Positions 36,035-48,138 of a DNA stretch of 64,000 bases are shown piece after piece (the first letter of the stretch is position 1; each line of letters starts with the position of its first letter). This DNA is from Neurospora crassa OR74A (taxonomy: Eukaryota; Ascomycota; Sordariomycetes; Sordariales; Sordariaceae). The DNA lies in assembly GCF_000182925.2 (NCBI RefSeq), contig NC_026502.1:1798001-1862000 (forward strand). Direction: 5' to 3'. Both the position numbers and the translations under genes were made by a program. The notes beneath the pieces are model-generated. The model did not search any database. It was not told where the DNA came from and saw nothing but the letters and a program-made list of their open reading frames with translations.

Positions 36035-38430
36035 ATGCTTGGCCAGTATTTCTTAACATGGCACCCAGCCGCCCGCGCATGGCCAATCTCACATACTGTT
36101 AAGCCTCTAGTAAGTAACGGAAAACGACTAGGTGATGTAAAAGATCCATCGCACTAACAAGACTTTAGTTTCAGGCCTTCTGCCTTGGTGGTTCCCTTCG
36201 CTTCTTCATGAACACGCATAGCTTGCTTAATCGGCAGAAAAAGAGATGTTCATTTACCCCGTCCAAGGAGCAGCAAGAGATTGCAGAACTCTGCGGTACG
36301 AAGAATGTTGTCGTGTCGGCTCGGCCAGGCTCTGGCAAAACGGCTACGGCTGAGGCTATTGTAGCCGCCCACCCAGAAAAGCGAGTAGCTGTGCTCACCT
36401 ACTCAAAGAGACTTCAGCTAGAGACCCATCGACGGCTTCGCACCTACTCTAACTGCAAAGTCTTCACTTTTCACTCCATGGCCGGCTTACTTTTTGGGAC
36501 CCTTGTCCCCAGCGACGCTACTTTGGCGCAACAGAAAAAACGAGTCCTTGATCGCAACGAGCTTCCTCGGTGGGATTCCGCGCCCTTTGACATTATTGTT
36601 TTAGACGAGTTTCAGGATTGTACCAAACTCCTCTTCTGGCTGATTAACTGCTTCATCCTTGCCAATGACCAGAAGGCGGGGGGTCAATCTGCCCGTCTCG
36701 TCGTATTGGGTGATGAGCGACAAGCCATTTACGGATTCCGTGGTGCCGATGACCGCTACCTTACTTCGGCTCCTGATTTACTGGGTATCGTCAGCCCATA
36801 TCCCTTTATCAAGGCTCAGTTGAATCGAAGTTTTCGACTATCGGATCAGTCAGTTCAGTTCATCAACAAAACTTTTCTCAGTGGCGAATCATACATCACC
36901 AGCTCCAAGCCTGGGCCTAAGCCTATTATCCTGAGATGCCACCTTCGGAACAGCTATGCGTTGGCTAAGCAGCTGTCATCCCTGCTCGAGCGCTACGGGG
37001 CTAAGAATACCGCAATTATAGCGCCAGCTGTGGGTAAACGCGAGCTATTGCAGGATGTTGTCAACATCTTGTCAGTGAAATACAGAGTGCCCATCAGCGT
37101 ATCAATCAACGACGAGGTTCCTCTAGATGACAGGGTAATTAAGGGCAAGCTGTGTGTTGCTACAATTCACCAGTTCAAAGGCAGCGAGCGTGATCTGGTC
37201 ATCCTCTTCGGCCTCGATTCCTCTTTTTTTGAGTATTTTGGCCGCGATCTTCCCGATGATAGATGCCCCAACGAGGTTTTTGTGGCCTTAACACGTGCCG
37301 CAGAACAGCTTGTCTTGGTCCATGTCGAGGAGAAGAAGCTCATGCCTTTTGCATCGGTCGAAGCTCAATACGAAACAGCCAGCATTATCAACCTGACAAG
37401 AAATGGGAACCAAATTAAGCCGCCCGATCCTCCAGGCCGACCCTTGAAGCGTGGGCTTACCCTGCCATGCTCGATCACAGTCCGAGACATAGCCCGGCAC
37501 ATAAAAGATGAACATCTCGACGCCATTGTTCATATTCACCTATGTATCCAGGTACAATCGCCTCTACCAGAGGATCAGCACATTAAACTCCCAGATGTCG
37601 TGATTTCGGACCAAGGAAAGAGGTTCTACGAAGCTGTGAGCGATTTGAATGGCCTTGTCGTTGTCGCAGCTTTTGAGCATGGTATTGCTGGATCACTGAG
37701 TGCGCTTGGACTCGGCCAAGGTAAGACTGACACAATTCCTGAAGTCTGCTCACGGGAAGGTGTCTCATGGCTTTGTCGAAAGGCCTGTGATTACGAAGCT
37801 GCCGTCTCGGGCTATCTCCCGCGCAGCATCCAAATGGCAAACAGCGAATTCAATTGGATAGAACCTGACGACCTTGCCCTAGCGTGCAGTCGACTCCGGG
37901 GAGAGCTCAGCGGAATAGTCGCAAACCCCAGATTCGAGGTTCAATCTGAGGGGAGTTTCAGCATTGATGATCAGAGATGCCGACTCGTTGGTCGAGCTGA
38001 CATCGTGGCGGCTTCGCCCAATCCTGACGGGAACAACGTTGGAGGCGTTGAGTCTGTCTGGGAGATCAAATTTGTCTCACAACTTTCAAACCAGCATGTC
38101 ATACAGGCATGCACATATGCCTACTTGTTGGAGCTCCCGCGTATTATACTCTACAATGTACGAAATGGGGAGAAGTGGAAGATCACACCTCGTGAGGGGC
38201 AAGAGGGGTTGCGTTCCATGATTGAACGTGTTCTAAAACTCAAGCATACAACCAAGGGAAAGATGAGTGATGAGGAGTTCACCGAGATGTGTACCGGGGT
38301 GAGCTTGGAAGTGCTGAATCTACGTTCCCAGATGGTCCACGGCAGTGAAGAGGCGTCTGTTTTGCCCTTATTATCAAAATTTGGCAGCGAGGGCCTTCGG
38401 ACCGACAAGAATTCTACAAAGATGCAATGA
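36035..38430 (+). CDS. UvrD/RecB-like SF1 helicase with C-terminal PD-(D/E)XK nuclease
   Basis: Exons 36035-36109 and 36175-38430 give 776 residues; the 65-nt intron has donor GTAAGT, branch CACTAACA and acceptor TTTCAG. All UvrD-type SF1 motifs are seen: ARPGSGKT (about residues 74-82), LDEFQD (168-173), GDERQAIYGFRGAD (204-217), LNRSFR, ATIHQFKGSE (near 354) and FVALTRA (near 394). The C-terminal third has RecB/Cas4-type nuclease signatures: GRAD near 631-634, EIK near 655-657 and Q-x3-Y (QACTY) near 669. Helicase-then-nuclease is the RecB/AdnB order. The first 55 residues hold several Arg/Lys and no Asp/Glu, as in mitochondrial presequences; a second ATG at 36208 would omit it. Likely DNA end processing or repair, perhaps mitochondrial. 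No homologous characterised fungal protein recognised; S. cerevisiae Hmi1 is a mitochondrial UvrD-like helicase but lacks this nuclease. Confidence 0.85.
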
Positions 38431-38872
38431 GCTACCACCACGCTGTAGACTACGGGCACCCGGAGATGTTGGCAGGCACGGAGTTTTCCGACACGTGCAT
38501 CCCAAATGCAAGAGCACAATATGGGAGGGTCGAAGGCAAAGCTAAGATTCTCATCTTCTGCCCGATTCGTTTAGTTGAGTCTGCGACCAACCCTTCGACT
38601 GTCTTGAAACTCCAAAGTTCGAGAAAGATTGAATGGTAGGAGAGGTCATCATCTTTAATGAATATGCAGAAGTGTAATAGGCCAATCTCACTAATGCCTA
38701 ATAACAATAGAATCTAACAGTCGTTGCTTCTCTACGTAGTAGAAGGTGATAGGTTGTACACATACAATTTGCAAGTGCCAGACAGGCTCGTACTTGTAAG
38801 TATTATAATTCGCACTACCCGATCCAACTTAGTCACTAGCATTAATAAGCTATAGATGCGGCTTAGTCTATC
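38431..38872. other. Short gap between helicase gene and 5S copy
   Basis: Downstream flank of the helicase-nuclease gene. TATA-like sequence at 38843-38855 belongs to the following 5S gene. Confidence 0.5.
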
Positions 38873-38991
38873 ACATACGACCATACCCACTGGAAAACTC
38901 GGGATCCCGTCCGCTCTCCCATAGATAAGCCAGTGAGGGCCAGACTAGTAGTTGGGTCGGTGACGACCAGCGAATCCCTGGTGTTGTATGT
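38873..38991 (+). rRNA. 5S rRNA gene (copy 2)
   Basis: Full 119-nt 5S sequence matching copy 1 along its length, with an AATAA element about 29 bp upstream and a downstream T-rich tract (TCCTTTTT) for RNA polymerase III termination. It lies 440 bp after the helicase-nuclease stop, in opposite orientation to the broken copy at 35162. Confidence 0.96.
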
Positions 38992-39604
38992 CCTTTTTCT
39001 CATTCTTTTCTCTCTTTTTTTCTTTTCTTTCCCTTTCTTTCTACCTACTATGCCCTATGCCTTTCATTCCCTCAAACCCAGCACTCGACCCTCTCTTGTT
39101 CGTCCGCTGTTATCATTCCTTACAGGTAGTATCAAGTCTACAACATCACGCAAGTCACCAAAGAAACAGAAAACCTGGACAATACCAGGCTCAGTATAAG
39201 ACTAATACGTATTACGTGACTTTGATCTTATTCTTGTTCATCTTGTTGTTTGTACAACGTAGAAGGTACATACATACAGGGGCATAATGCGGATACTAAG
39301 GTATATGTAAACAAGCCAACAAGAAGTAACAAACGGCGCGCTCGAAGGGGGGGATATATAATAAACCAAGAAAAGAGACAAAGAACCAAAAACAAAAAAC
39401 GAAAAAGAAAATCGACATTGCCCATCCATTCATCCCGTCCAGTTGACCAGTTCCCATCCGATTCCCTGGCATTCCATCGCATCATCCCATGGATCTCTTT
39501 CCTTTTGCTCACTCCCTTTTCTTTAAGGGATGATAGGGAGGGCAAAAACCAACCCCATACCCGATGGTCCATTGCTGAACTATGCTATGTGCATGGTTGG
39601 CTGC

Positions 39605-39993
39605 TCATGTCATGTACGAAACATTCGGATTCGCATCGATCTTCCGCTGTAGAGACATCTCCCTTTCCAACATGAGTTTCCGCTGCAACGTGCTTTCTCT
39701 CTCTAATAAGAGCTTCAGCCGGTGAAGCTGATGATAACTCCCGCCGCTTTCCCTGGCCTTTTCTTTTCTCTTCTTTGCAGCACCTTTTTCTGACGATTCC
39801 CCTCCTCCTCCTCCACCACCCCCTGCTTGCTGCTTCATCTTCCCTTTGACAATGCTCTTGCTCCTCTTCCTCCTTCTCACGGGTATCCTGAATTTGCTTT
39901 TACTTTTCTTGTTCTTCTCATTATCCGTCAACCCACAGCAATTACCGACACTCGCACCAGAAGCAACACTGCTAGCACGACTACGTCTTCCAC

Positions 39994-40027
<34 letters not shown>

Positions 40028-40240
40028 GCTACCAACGTGACTGCGCCGTCCACCAGCACTGGTAGCACTGACACGACTTGCACCACTTCCAGCCCGCCTC
40101 CGTAGGCCACCACCACCACCGCCGCCACCCCCAACACTACCGTGTAAACTAACGCCACTACCAGAACGACTGCGCCGCCCCGCCATGATGGGCATGGTAG
40201 GCATGGTAGGTGTAGGCGCGGCTGTTGCAGGAGTGACCAT
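39605..40240 (-). CDS. Low-complexity Gly/Ala/Ser-rich basic protein (doubtful)
   Basis: From the ATG at 40240 to the stop at 39605 the frame encodes 211 residues. It begins with Gly, Ala and Ser runs, continues with a Lys/Arg-rich part (RRRKRSKSIVKGKMK), a Gly8 run, and ends with a short helical, coiled-coil-like tail (LKLLLERESTLQRKLMLERE). The frame stays open upstream to about 40414 with a Cys/Gly cluster but no ATG, so another start or a small upstream exon is possible. It lies on the same strand directly after the kinesin stop (40433). GC-rich trinucleotide repeats open all frames here, so this could equally be kinesin 3' UTR. Confidence 0.35.
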
Positions 40241-40432
40241 CCCGCTGTTCACCAACCCGTTCCCACACCCACATTTGGGGCCGCAGCAACACCCGCAGCT
40301 TCTTCGGCCACAGCAACCACAACCGCAACTCCGGCCACCCCCACCTATTGATGATAAACCAAAACAACCAACGCTCGTAGCGCTTGAACTGTAGGACAAG
40401 GACGACAAGGGCAACCGGGTGCGGGCGCCCCC

Positions 40433-43400
40433 CTAGAAACAGTTCAGACTTCCCTTCTTCTTCTTCTTGCCCGACGCCAGGCTCTGCATCCTCTCTTCGA
40501 GGTGCTGTCGCGCCCGCTCGGCATCCACCCGCTTCTTCCGTTCCTCCTCAACCTGCTGCAGGCTCCACCGGTTATCCACCTGGGGCTTGTCCTTGAGCTC
40601 CTTGAGCTCGGCCTCGAGCTCGCCGGCCCGGCGCTTCCAGGCATCGGCGTCGGCCTTGATCTTGAGCTGTTGTGTCTCGAGATCGGTGAGCGCTTCTTCC
40701 AGGGTGGCAGTAAGCTGCTTCTCGGCCAAAAGGTTCTTCTCGATGATGCGGATGCGGGCTTCCTGATCTTCTTGAATGGCTTGGAACTGCTGGTTGGAAA
40801 GCGCAGCGGCAAGAATGTCCTTGGAGGGGGGACGAGGAGCGCCACTTGTAGGGGAGACGGCGCCGCTTGCGCGATCAGATGGGAGCGGTGGAAGAGGAAT
40901 CGCGGGCGGGGGCGAGGGCAGGGACTGCACGGAGTTCGACTTGCGGATGGGAGAGCTCGGGTTAGGTGCGGACTTGGAGTCGGAGCGTTGAGGAACGGAC
41001 GCCGCTTGTTCGGACAGCACGTTGTACTTGGTCTAAACATACGTGTCAGCATATGGCGATGGAAGCGGATAAGGGGGATAGCTAGGGCAGGCCAACATAC
41101 CTGAAGAGCGGCGTACTCCTCCCGAGCCATCTTCAACTCCTCTTCGAGCCTAATTATGGCAGCATTCGCCTCCTCCAGCTGCTGGGTCTTCTCGGACTGC
41201 AACATTGACAACCTGTTGCTCGTGATTTGCACTTGGTCGTAGTTACTCTGCAGTTGATCCTCCAGCTCCTCCACAAGACGCGAGTTCTTCTTGTTCTTCG
41301 TCTCCAAATCGACCATCTTCTTCTTGACCAGCGCCACGGATTCCTTGACAGGATAGACAGTCTTGACCTTGTCGTTCTCCGTCGCCAACATGTCCGCTAG
41401 AGCGGCCTTAACAGACTCCAGTTCATTCATGACCTGGTCGTTGATGGATGTGAGCTCAACAACATGCTGCTCCAGTTCGCCACGCTTCTTCTGCTCCAGG
41501 TCCACCTGATCACGGGATTCGAGGAGATCCTCGATGCGCTCCGAGAGCTTCTCGATACTAACTTCGAGGCCAAGAGCCAAAGCGACCTGAGTGGCGACCC
41601 TGAGAAGATCCTCCCGAGCATCGGTAAGTCCTTCCTCGAGACGTCTTACCTGCTCAGCATGCTTAGCCTTGAGGGCCTTCATTTCAGCCTCAACCTCCCG
41701 TCTGGAAGCGGTTCTCGCCTCTTCAAGCTCCAAAGCGTGGTTCAGCTCAAGAGCATGCAAGCTCTCCTGGTGGGCCTTGATGGTGTGCTCATGCTCAGTG
41801 ATCGACTCCTCGAGCCTGTTCACGAGCTGCTTGTTGTGTTCGGCTTCGGCAGCGGCGTCGTCGCGTTCTCTGGTGGCGGCATCAAGCAGGACCTTGGTGG
41901 CCGCAGCTTGCTCTTCGGTCTGTGTAACCTTGGTCTGTGTCCTGTTGACGATCTCCTTGTAGTCATCAATCTCGCGGCGAAGGACCTCGACGAGTTCCTT
42001 GTGCTTCTTCTCCTTTGCGGCCTCATCGCCTTCGGGTTCCTTGTGTCCGTTCTGGGCAAGCTGGTCGTTGAGCGAGGTTACCTGACCCTCAGTCTGGGCA
42101 AGTCGCGAGCTCAACATGCTGGACTGGGTCTCAGTCTCGGTAAGCTGTGTGGTTAGGAATGAGATCTGGCTCCCAAGCTCGGCCATCGAAGACTTCATCC
42201 TATTTTCCGAGTCCTGAAGGTTCTCCAAGGCAGCCTGGTGCTTGGCTTCCCAACCGCGAAGCTCAGCCTCCAGCTCAACTATTCTCTTTGCCTGCGCATC
42301 CGAATCTCCGTCAAACACCCTGGGACCAACCGAAGCAGGATCAACACCAGCCTGGTGCAGGGCATGCTGTAACTCGGAAATCTGAGCCTCCAGCTCCCTC
42401 TGACGGATGGCGTTGGACTCCCGCAACTCCTGCACGTGCTTCTCGCTCCTCTCCAGCTGCTCCCTGAGGCTGGACACCATAGCCATATCCATCGGCGATG
42501 CCGCCTTCAAGCTGGACCTCTCGCGAGTCAAGCCAGAGATGATGGTCATCTTGGTCTCCATCTCCTTCTTCGCATTCGTCACATCCGCCTCCAATTCTTG
42601 AATCCTTACCGAGCGAGCATGGAGTTCGTGCATAGCGGCGTTCAGGTTGAGCTCGAAGTTGGCCATCACATCTGGATCGTGCAAATTTTCGGCTGCGATG
42701 TTGCTGAGCGTGGCGAAAGAGCGATGGGCGCGATCGATGATCATCACGTTCTGGCTGGACTTACGACGGATAACTGGAGTGCTGGTTCTTGATATGGAAG
42801 ATTCCACGCTGAGAGCCTGAGCCTTTGCAATCTCCGTCTTCAGTTCTTCCACCATGTCGAGAGTCTCCTGGTGCTTCTCCTCCAGCTGAGCATACCGCGT
42901 AGCAAGTTCCCTTTCGGCAGCCTCCTTTGCAGCGGCAATGAATTTCAGTTTCTGGATCTGAGCATCAGCATCCGCTTCGTCAATCTCCGAATCGTGATGT
43001 TTGGCAGTCTCGGCACCCGAAACGTCCGTAACAACTGTATGCGAACCCAGGGCCGATGACAGCTCAGACGACAAGGATCGGTGTCCAGTCTTGGTTTCGC
43101 CTGACATCAACGACATGGGCCTCGTACCCGGTGCTGATACCGAAAGAATGGAATCCCGTACACGGCTCGGATGGCGGGCCTCGTCAACAGCATCCTGTAG
43201 CTCCGCAAGCGCCCTAAGAGCCTCCTCGTGCTTAGCTTGGAGAGCGCTGTAGTCATGCAGAGTTGTCTCGTGCTCGGTACGGAGGTCGACGAGTTCCTTG
43301 GTAACGGTTTCGAATTGGTCCACAGGTACCAGTTTCGAACCGTTCTTGCCCGCCAGTTGAGCGTGCGACGCCTTCGGTGTGTTTGCCTTATCCGTTGGGG

Positions 43401-45717
43401 TCGCATCCAAATTGTCCTCATCTTCCTCAGGAATGTCCTCCTCGCTGCTCTCCCGGATTGGTTCATCGAACTGGCTTCGGTGACTGACATGGCTCTGGCT
43501 ACGCGAATGGTTGGCATAGTCTCGGCTAGCCATCTTGCGATGGCGGCCTCCGTTGGTGAGTTCATGCTCGTTCTCGGGGATGGTCGGCGGATCTTGCTGG
43601 ATGTGGTCCAGTTCGTTCAGCAAGGAGTCCAGCTTTCCGAGGCTGCGCTGGCGTTCAATAACCTGCTCAAGACGGTCAATTTCCCTCTGCATCAACTCGG
43701 CATCCTGATCAGCCTCGGCGAGGCGCTCTTCCAGGGTAGAGATATAGTCCTCTGCGTTTGCTTCATTCTCGCGTACACGGGCGATCTCTTTACGCAGCTC
43801 GGTAATAATGGTGGCGTTCTTTTCTTCCCCGGAAGTATGGGAATCCAGCTTGGCCTCCAGGTCATGTAGGTAGTTCTCCGTACTAGCCTCACGGTCCATG
43901 AGCTTTTGCAGCCTTGCCTGGAGTTGAGTGTTGATGGTCTCCGTATATGCACACTTCGTTTCCTTCTCGAGCAGCGTGGCCTCGGTGTTAGCGAGGGTGG
44001 CCCGCGTGCTGGCAAGGGACTGCTCGAGCGATTGGATTGTTTTCTCGTATTCAAGAACGACCTGCTCGACGGCCTGGGCGAAACTGTTTGAGCGATTTAG
44101 ACGTTCGGTGGCGCTTTCACCCAAGCTTTCCTCGAGATGCTGATTCTCAGCAAACTCATTTTCCCGCGCCTTGGCCATCTCGGAAATCAGCTTCGCATGT
44201 CGCTGGGATAGCGTGGTATAGTTTTCCCTGGCGTCCAGTAGCTGGTTCTGGAGCTCTGCCTCCCGTTCATTCTGCCGCTCGGACCTCTCCCCAGGAGCAA
44301 GCAACATGCTACGTCTGTCACCCCCGCCCCTTTCCGAGCTCCGAATTTGCTCACGCAGGAACGCAACCTCGGCCTTCAAACGCTCGATAATGGCCTGTTT
44401 GTCGCCCTCGTCTACCTGTTGTATCCTCGGCTTGCTTTGAATGGCTCGCGCTCTCTGGGCATATTGTACCGTGTTGAGTGTTTCGCTAAGGTGGAATTCG
44501 GCCTGGGTAACGCAAGCAATCATGTACGTAATGGCATTTCCACCCAAAGAATCTTGAAGCAAGCGTGTGAGCTTCGAATCTCGGTATGACACATGCGCTC
44601 CTGGTTGCCGTGACGAAAGCTGCGATATAACCTTGCCTAGGGCGGCCAGACCGGCATTAATCGAAATACCCTCCTTGGCACGCTCGCCTTGGGCACCGGT
44701 ATTCTTGAGACGTTCGCTACCGGCCAAATCGACGAAATGCATCTTGCTATCGGTGGTGACCATGGCTTCCGTACCGGACATGGCCTCGAGCGGCATCGAC
44801 ATGCGTCTATCTGTGGGCGCCGTGGGACCCTTGGCTCCTTTTCGTACCAGGTTAAGGCTGAAGACGGCATGGGATCTTGAAGATCGGGCATTGATGGCTG
44901 TCGCATCGGTCTGGCGGAGTGCTGAACCCTGGGCTAAAACATTCATCAGATCGTCCACCGAATTGACCTCGACTTGCTGCAAGCCGGTAAGGATGATGTT
45001 CCCCTTGACATCCTCACGGATGGTGACGGTGCCGCGCTCATGCTGCGGAATGTGCTCTGGAATTAGAAGATCTCGCAGGGTTTCGTTGTAAATCTCGACG
45101 TAAGTCGCAGTCAGTTTCCAATCCTTGTCGATGTTGGAGGGCTGAAGCATGGCAACTCTCGAAGGGGCACGCAGCTGGGACATGGAACTCCGTTTCGAAG
45201 CCGCGCCTTGGGACTTTGGACTTGAGCCGTCCAGCTTTTCGAACAGGGCGATAGCGGCCCGGGGGATCACTCCTGCATGTGCAGTTAGCACGCAAGCTTC
45301 TTGGTGGGGAGGGCACCTGCATGTCTCAGAGGCCGGTGCCAGGTGCACTTACCCATGGCCTCTAGGTCTTCCTGCACATCGGGGCCTGCAGTACCCATCG
45401 TGTATGACTTGCCGGCGCCCGACTGGCCGTAGGCGAGAAGCGAGACATTGTAACCCTGTGTGAAAGCATTTACACAGTCGCTAAGATACTCCCATACGCC
45501 CTCCTGGTCGACCTCGGGACCAAAAACCCGGTCAAACACGAACAACTTGCGGCCCTGTGGTGAATCGATGGCTACTCCGGTCTCTCCTTGGACTTGCACC
45601 ATTGACCGCTGAAAGCGTTGTGGAACAAGATCGTATCCTGGATCGTCTGGACCCAGGGGCGGCCTCACGCGCACCGCTGCAGAAGGGAAAATGCGGTGTC
45701 AGCATCCAAGTTGTTCA

Positions 45718-45764
<47 letters not shown>

Positions 45765-46057
45765 TGCAGGCGGGAGTGGCTGCTTCTCTCGGCGTTGCCG
45801 TGCAGTTGCCGGAATACCACAGCTGGAATGCTCTACAATAGGGAGCCACCAGGGAGGGGGTAGGTAAAGAAAAGGGGTAACGTACCGACTCTGACTGCAG
45901 TCTTGACATCGTCGTCCGACGCTCGACTCCCACCACCAGTTTTGCTGGTAATGCTCATGCGGCTGCTGCTTCTCTGTGTTGGCCGAACCATGGCGCTCAT
46001 GGGTCGCTGAGGCAAGCTGGAGCCGCCCGGGGAATTTGGAGGAGAGGCGAAGTCCAT
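40433..46057 (-). CDS. Kinesin-4-like motor with very long coiled-coil tail
   Basis: Four exons, 46057-45886, 45676-45353, 45272-41101 and 41032-40433, encode 1755 residues. An N-terminal motor domain has the P-loop GQSGAGKSYTMGT (about residues 141-153), switch I NARSSRSHAVF and switch II DLAGSERLKN, followed by GISINAGLAALG, HVSYRDSKLTRLLQDSLGGN and ETLNTVQYAQRAR, wording typical of the KIF4/KIF21 (kinesin-4) group. From about residue 420 almost all of the protein is charged heptad coiled coil, broken by Ser/Pro-rich parts, ending in a Lys-rich GKKKKKGSLNCF tail. A microtubule plus-end-directed role in spindle, microtubule-length or transport control is expected from the family. Intron 1 holds a 39-nt A run on the sense strand. 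Confidence 0.92.
45725..45763. repeat. T39 homopolymer (A39 in the kinesin pre-mRNA), inside intron 1
   Basis: Thirty-nine T residues on the plus strand, within the 208-nt first intron of the kinesin gene, about 50 nt before its 3' splice site. Likely unstable in length. Confidence 0.95.
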
Positions 46058-46219
46058 TGTTTTATCTTCTTATGATGGATTTTTCCTTGGAAGCGAATGG
46101 ACGGCTTGTGGGATTGCCGTTTGGACCTCAGGCTTGGGTACCGCTGGACGGGCCAATGCGACGGCGCAATACCACCTGCAAGTCTGCACTACCGCCCAGG
46201 TCGAATTGGTCCCCAGCGT

Positions 46220-46241
46220 CACACACACACACACACACACC
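46220..46241. repeat. (CA)11 microsatellite
   Basis: Tandem CA repeats about 160 bp upstream of the kinesin start codon. Confidence 0.95.
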
Positions 46242-47662
46242 TGTGCGCCTGGCTGCACTGCTGCTTGATAGTTGGGCCAAAATATAGGGAGCGACGAATA
46301 GCGAATGACGGTCGGCAGCCAAACGGGATGAGATGGGCTTGGATTCGGGCTGCTCGGCAGCTTGTTGGGTTCAAAGTAACGACTGATCACCAATTGGAGT
46401 TGGAGGTCTGTTGGATGGAGGAGTAGGTGATTCTGGAATCGGATATGCGCTGCAAGGGATGGCCTGAAGGTATAGATAGAATAGTAGTCGTCTCTCCTGA
46501 GTCTTGGTCTCGTGAAATATCTCCTCCGTCGGGTATCTCGTAATTACTGTATGGTTTGGCGTCGGGATGCTTCTGGGATTTTGGACTGGACAAAAAGGAG
46601 GGACTGCTTGCTGCTTGCTGTATGTTGATAGAGGAGATGATGGAATGGCGGACTGCGGCCCCTCGCGGGGAGGCGGGTGTTATCCAGCTTTAATTTGCAC
46701 AGCGGGCGTCATATGTTCCAGCTGGTCGCGAAAGTGGTGTTAGACTGGTGTCGGGAGTGAATGTCTTATCGATACCGGCCTGGCTTCTTTTTTTTTTTGT
46801 TATTAGTCTTAAATCGCCCAAAGTCGAGGAAGCGGGCACGATGTTAGTAGCAAAGCCAAATGCTGCAAAATCAATAAAAAAAAAAAAAGTGGTTCAGGAT
46901 CTCTGGGCTGAAAGTGGTTTGGGGGACTCTTGCTTGTTTATTTGATTGCGTCGACCGACTGACCAGGATGTAGACGGCGTCGCAAATTACCAACGCTACC
47001 GACAGGGTAGGTATGTAGCAGAGCGCAGCTAGCACGGGCACCCCCCACTCAGGTCACGACCACTAGCAACTCTCCCATCCACTGCCATCCCCTGAACAGG
47101 ACTGGAGAGGAAGGAACGGAAGCAACGAGAATCGCATCTGATTGGGGATCCGGTCACGGTCAGGCCCTTCCGCTCGAGTTACCTCTAGTACACTTTGGGA
47201 ACTTGGCCCTGGCTAGGTGCTTGCTTGCCTTGACCAGATCGGGAGCGAATGAGAAATCATTTTCCATGTCTCGCTGATCGTGCACCTCACACACGGGACC
47301 TGACGGACTGTGAGAGACAGACAGACGACTATCTACCTACCTAGTAGTAGGTCACCGGGTGGGTGCAATTCTCCTGTTCTTTGCTGGGTGGTTTGCTAGA
47401 AAGGGAAATGGGCACGAAGCAATCAAGGGAACCTAAACCAGAGAAAGTGGAAGCTCCAGTTGGATGCGACATCTGGGGATGGAATGGAAACATGGCAAAG
47501 TAAAGACATCCTTGCTTCCCCGATGGTCAGGTACGAAGTACGGACACGCCCGGCCAGTTGTCCATCAAAAGGCAAACCTTCCTTTTTTGCCTTTTTTTCT
47601 TTTTACCATTTTTTTTTCTCCCTCTGGTAATCCTGCCACAGTTGATGCAAACCGAGTCCGGG

Positions 47663-48138
47663 TCAAGAGGGCGGGGATGCCGGCAAGAAAACAAACATGA
47701 GGCGTCGCAATCGTTTGCACGGGTACCTTTTAACACAGTCGTCAAGCCGCCAACGAGATGGCGAGATGATTAAGGGGCACCCGCGCTTGCTTCTTTTCCC
47801 TTTCCAGCAACAGCTCCCTCTCCACATCACGTATGTGTATCTGCATGCGCGGGATGTTGTGAGATACTCGCAACCACAGCCAGCAAGCGTGGGATGCGAG
47901 GCTCTGCATAACACTGCGCATCTGTTGAGACTTGGCAGATGTTGCATCACATCAGATGAACCATGTTCTTGGTTGTCCTCATGGACCCCTTTTTCTTGGG
48001 AAAGCTAAAAGCCCGCCTTGAACGCCCGTCACAGACATGATTCACGCAATCGCTACTTACTGCAAACAACAACCAGAAAGTAACAGCAAGGCCTACGATA
48101 GCGAGGATGTTTAGAGACACATGAACATAGCTACCCAT
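47663..48138 (-). CDS. Possible small two-exon protein with N-terminal membrane segment
   Basis: Exon 48138-48061 would encode 26 residues that are nearly all one hydrophobic helix (LNILAIVGLAVTFWLLFA), ending exactly at a strong GTAAGT donor. A 56-nt intron with a CTGTGACG branch-like site and a TTTTAG acceptor leads into 48004-47663, open for 113 codons. The product (139 residues) would be a signal-anchored or secreted protein with an acidic first part and ten or more Cys in the second. The second exon looks less protein-like near its end (many Arg, Trp and Cys), and the frame also extends upstream of the ATG without another ATG. No family recognised. Confidence 0.3.

Noticed and set aside
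41464-42156. 230-codon plus-strand ORF opposite kinesin
   Set aside because: Leu/Val-rich shadow of the coiled-coil coding strand.
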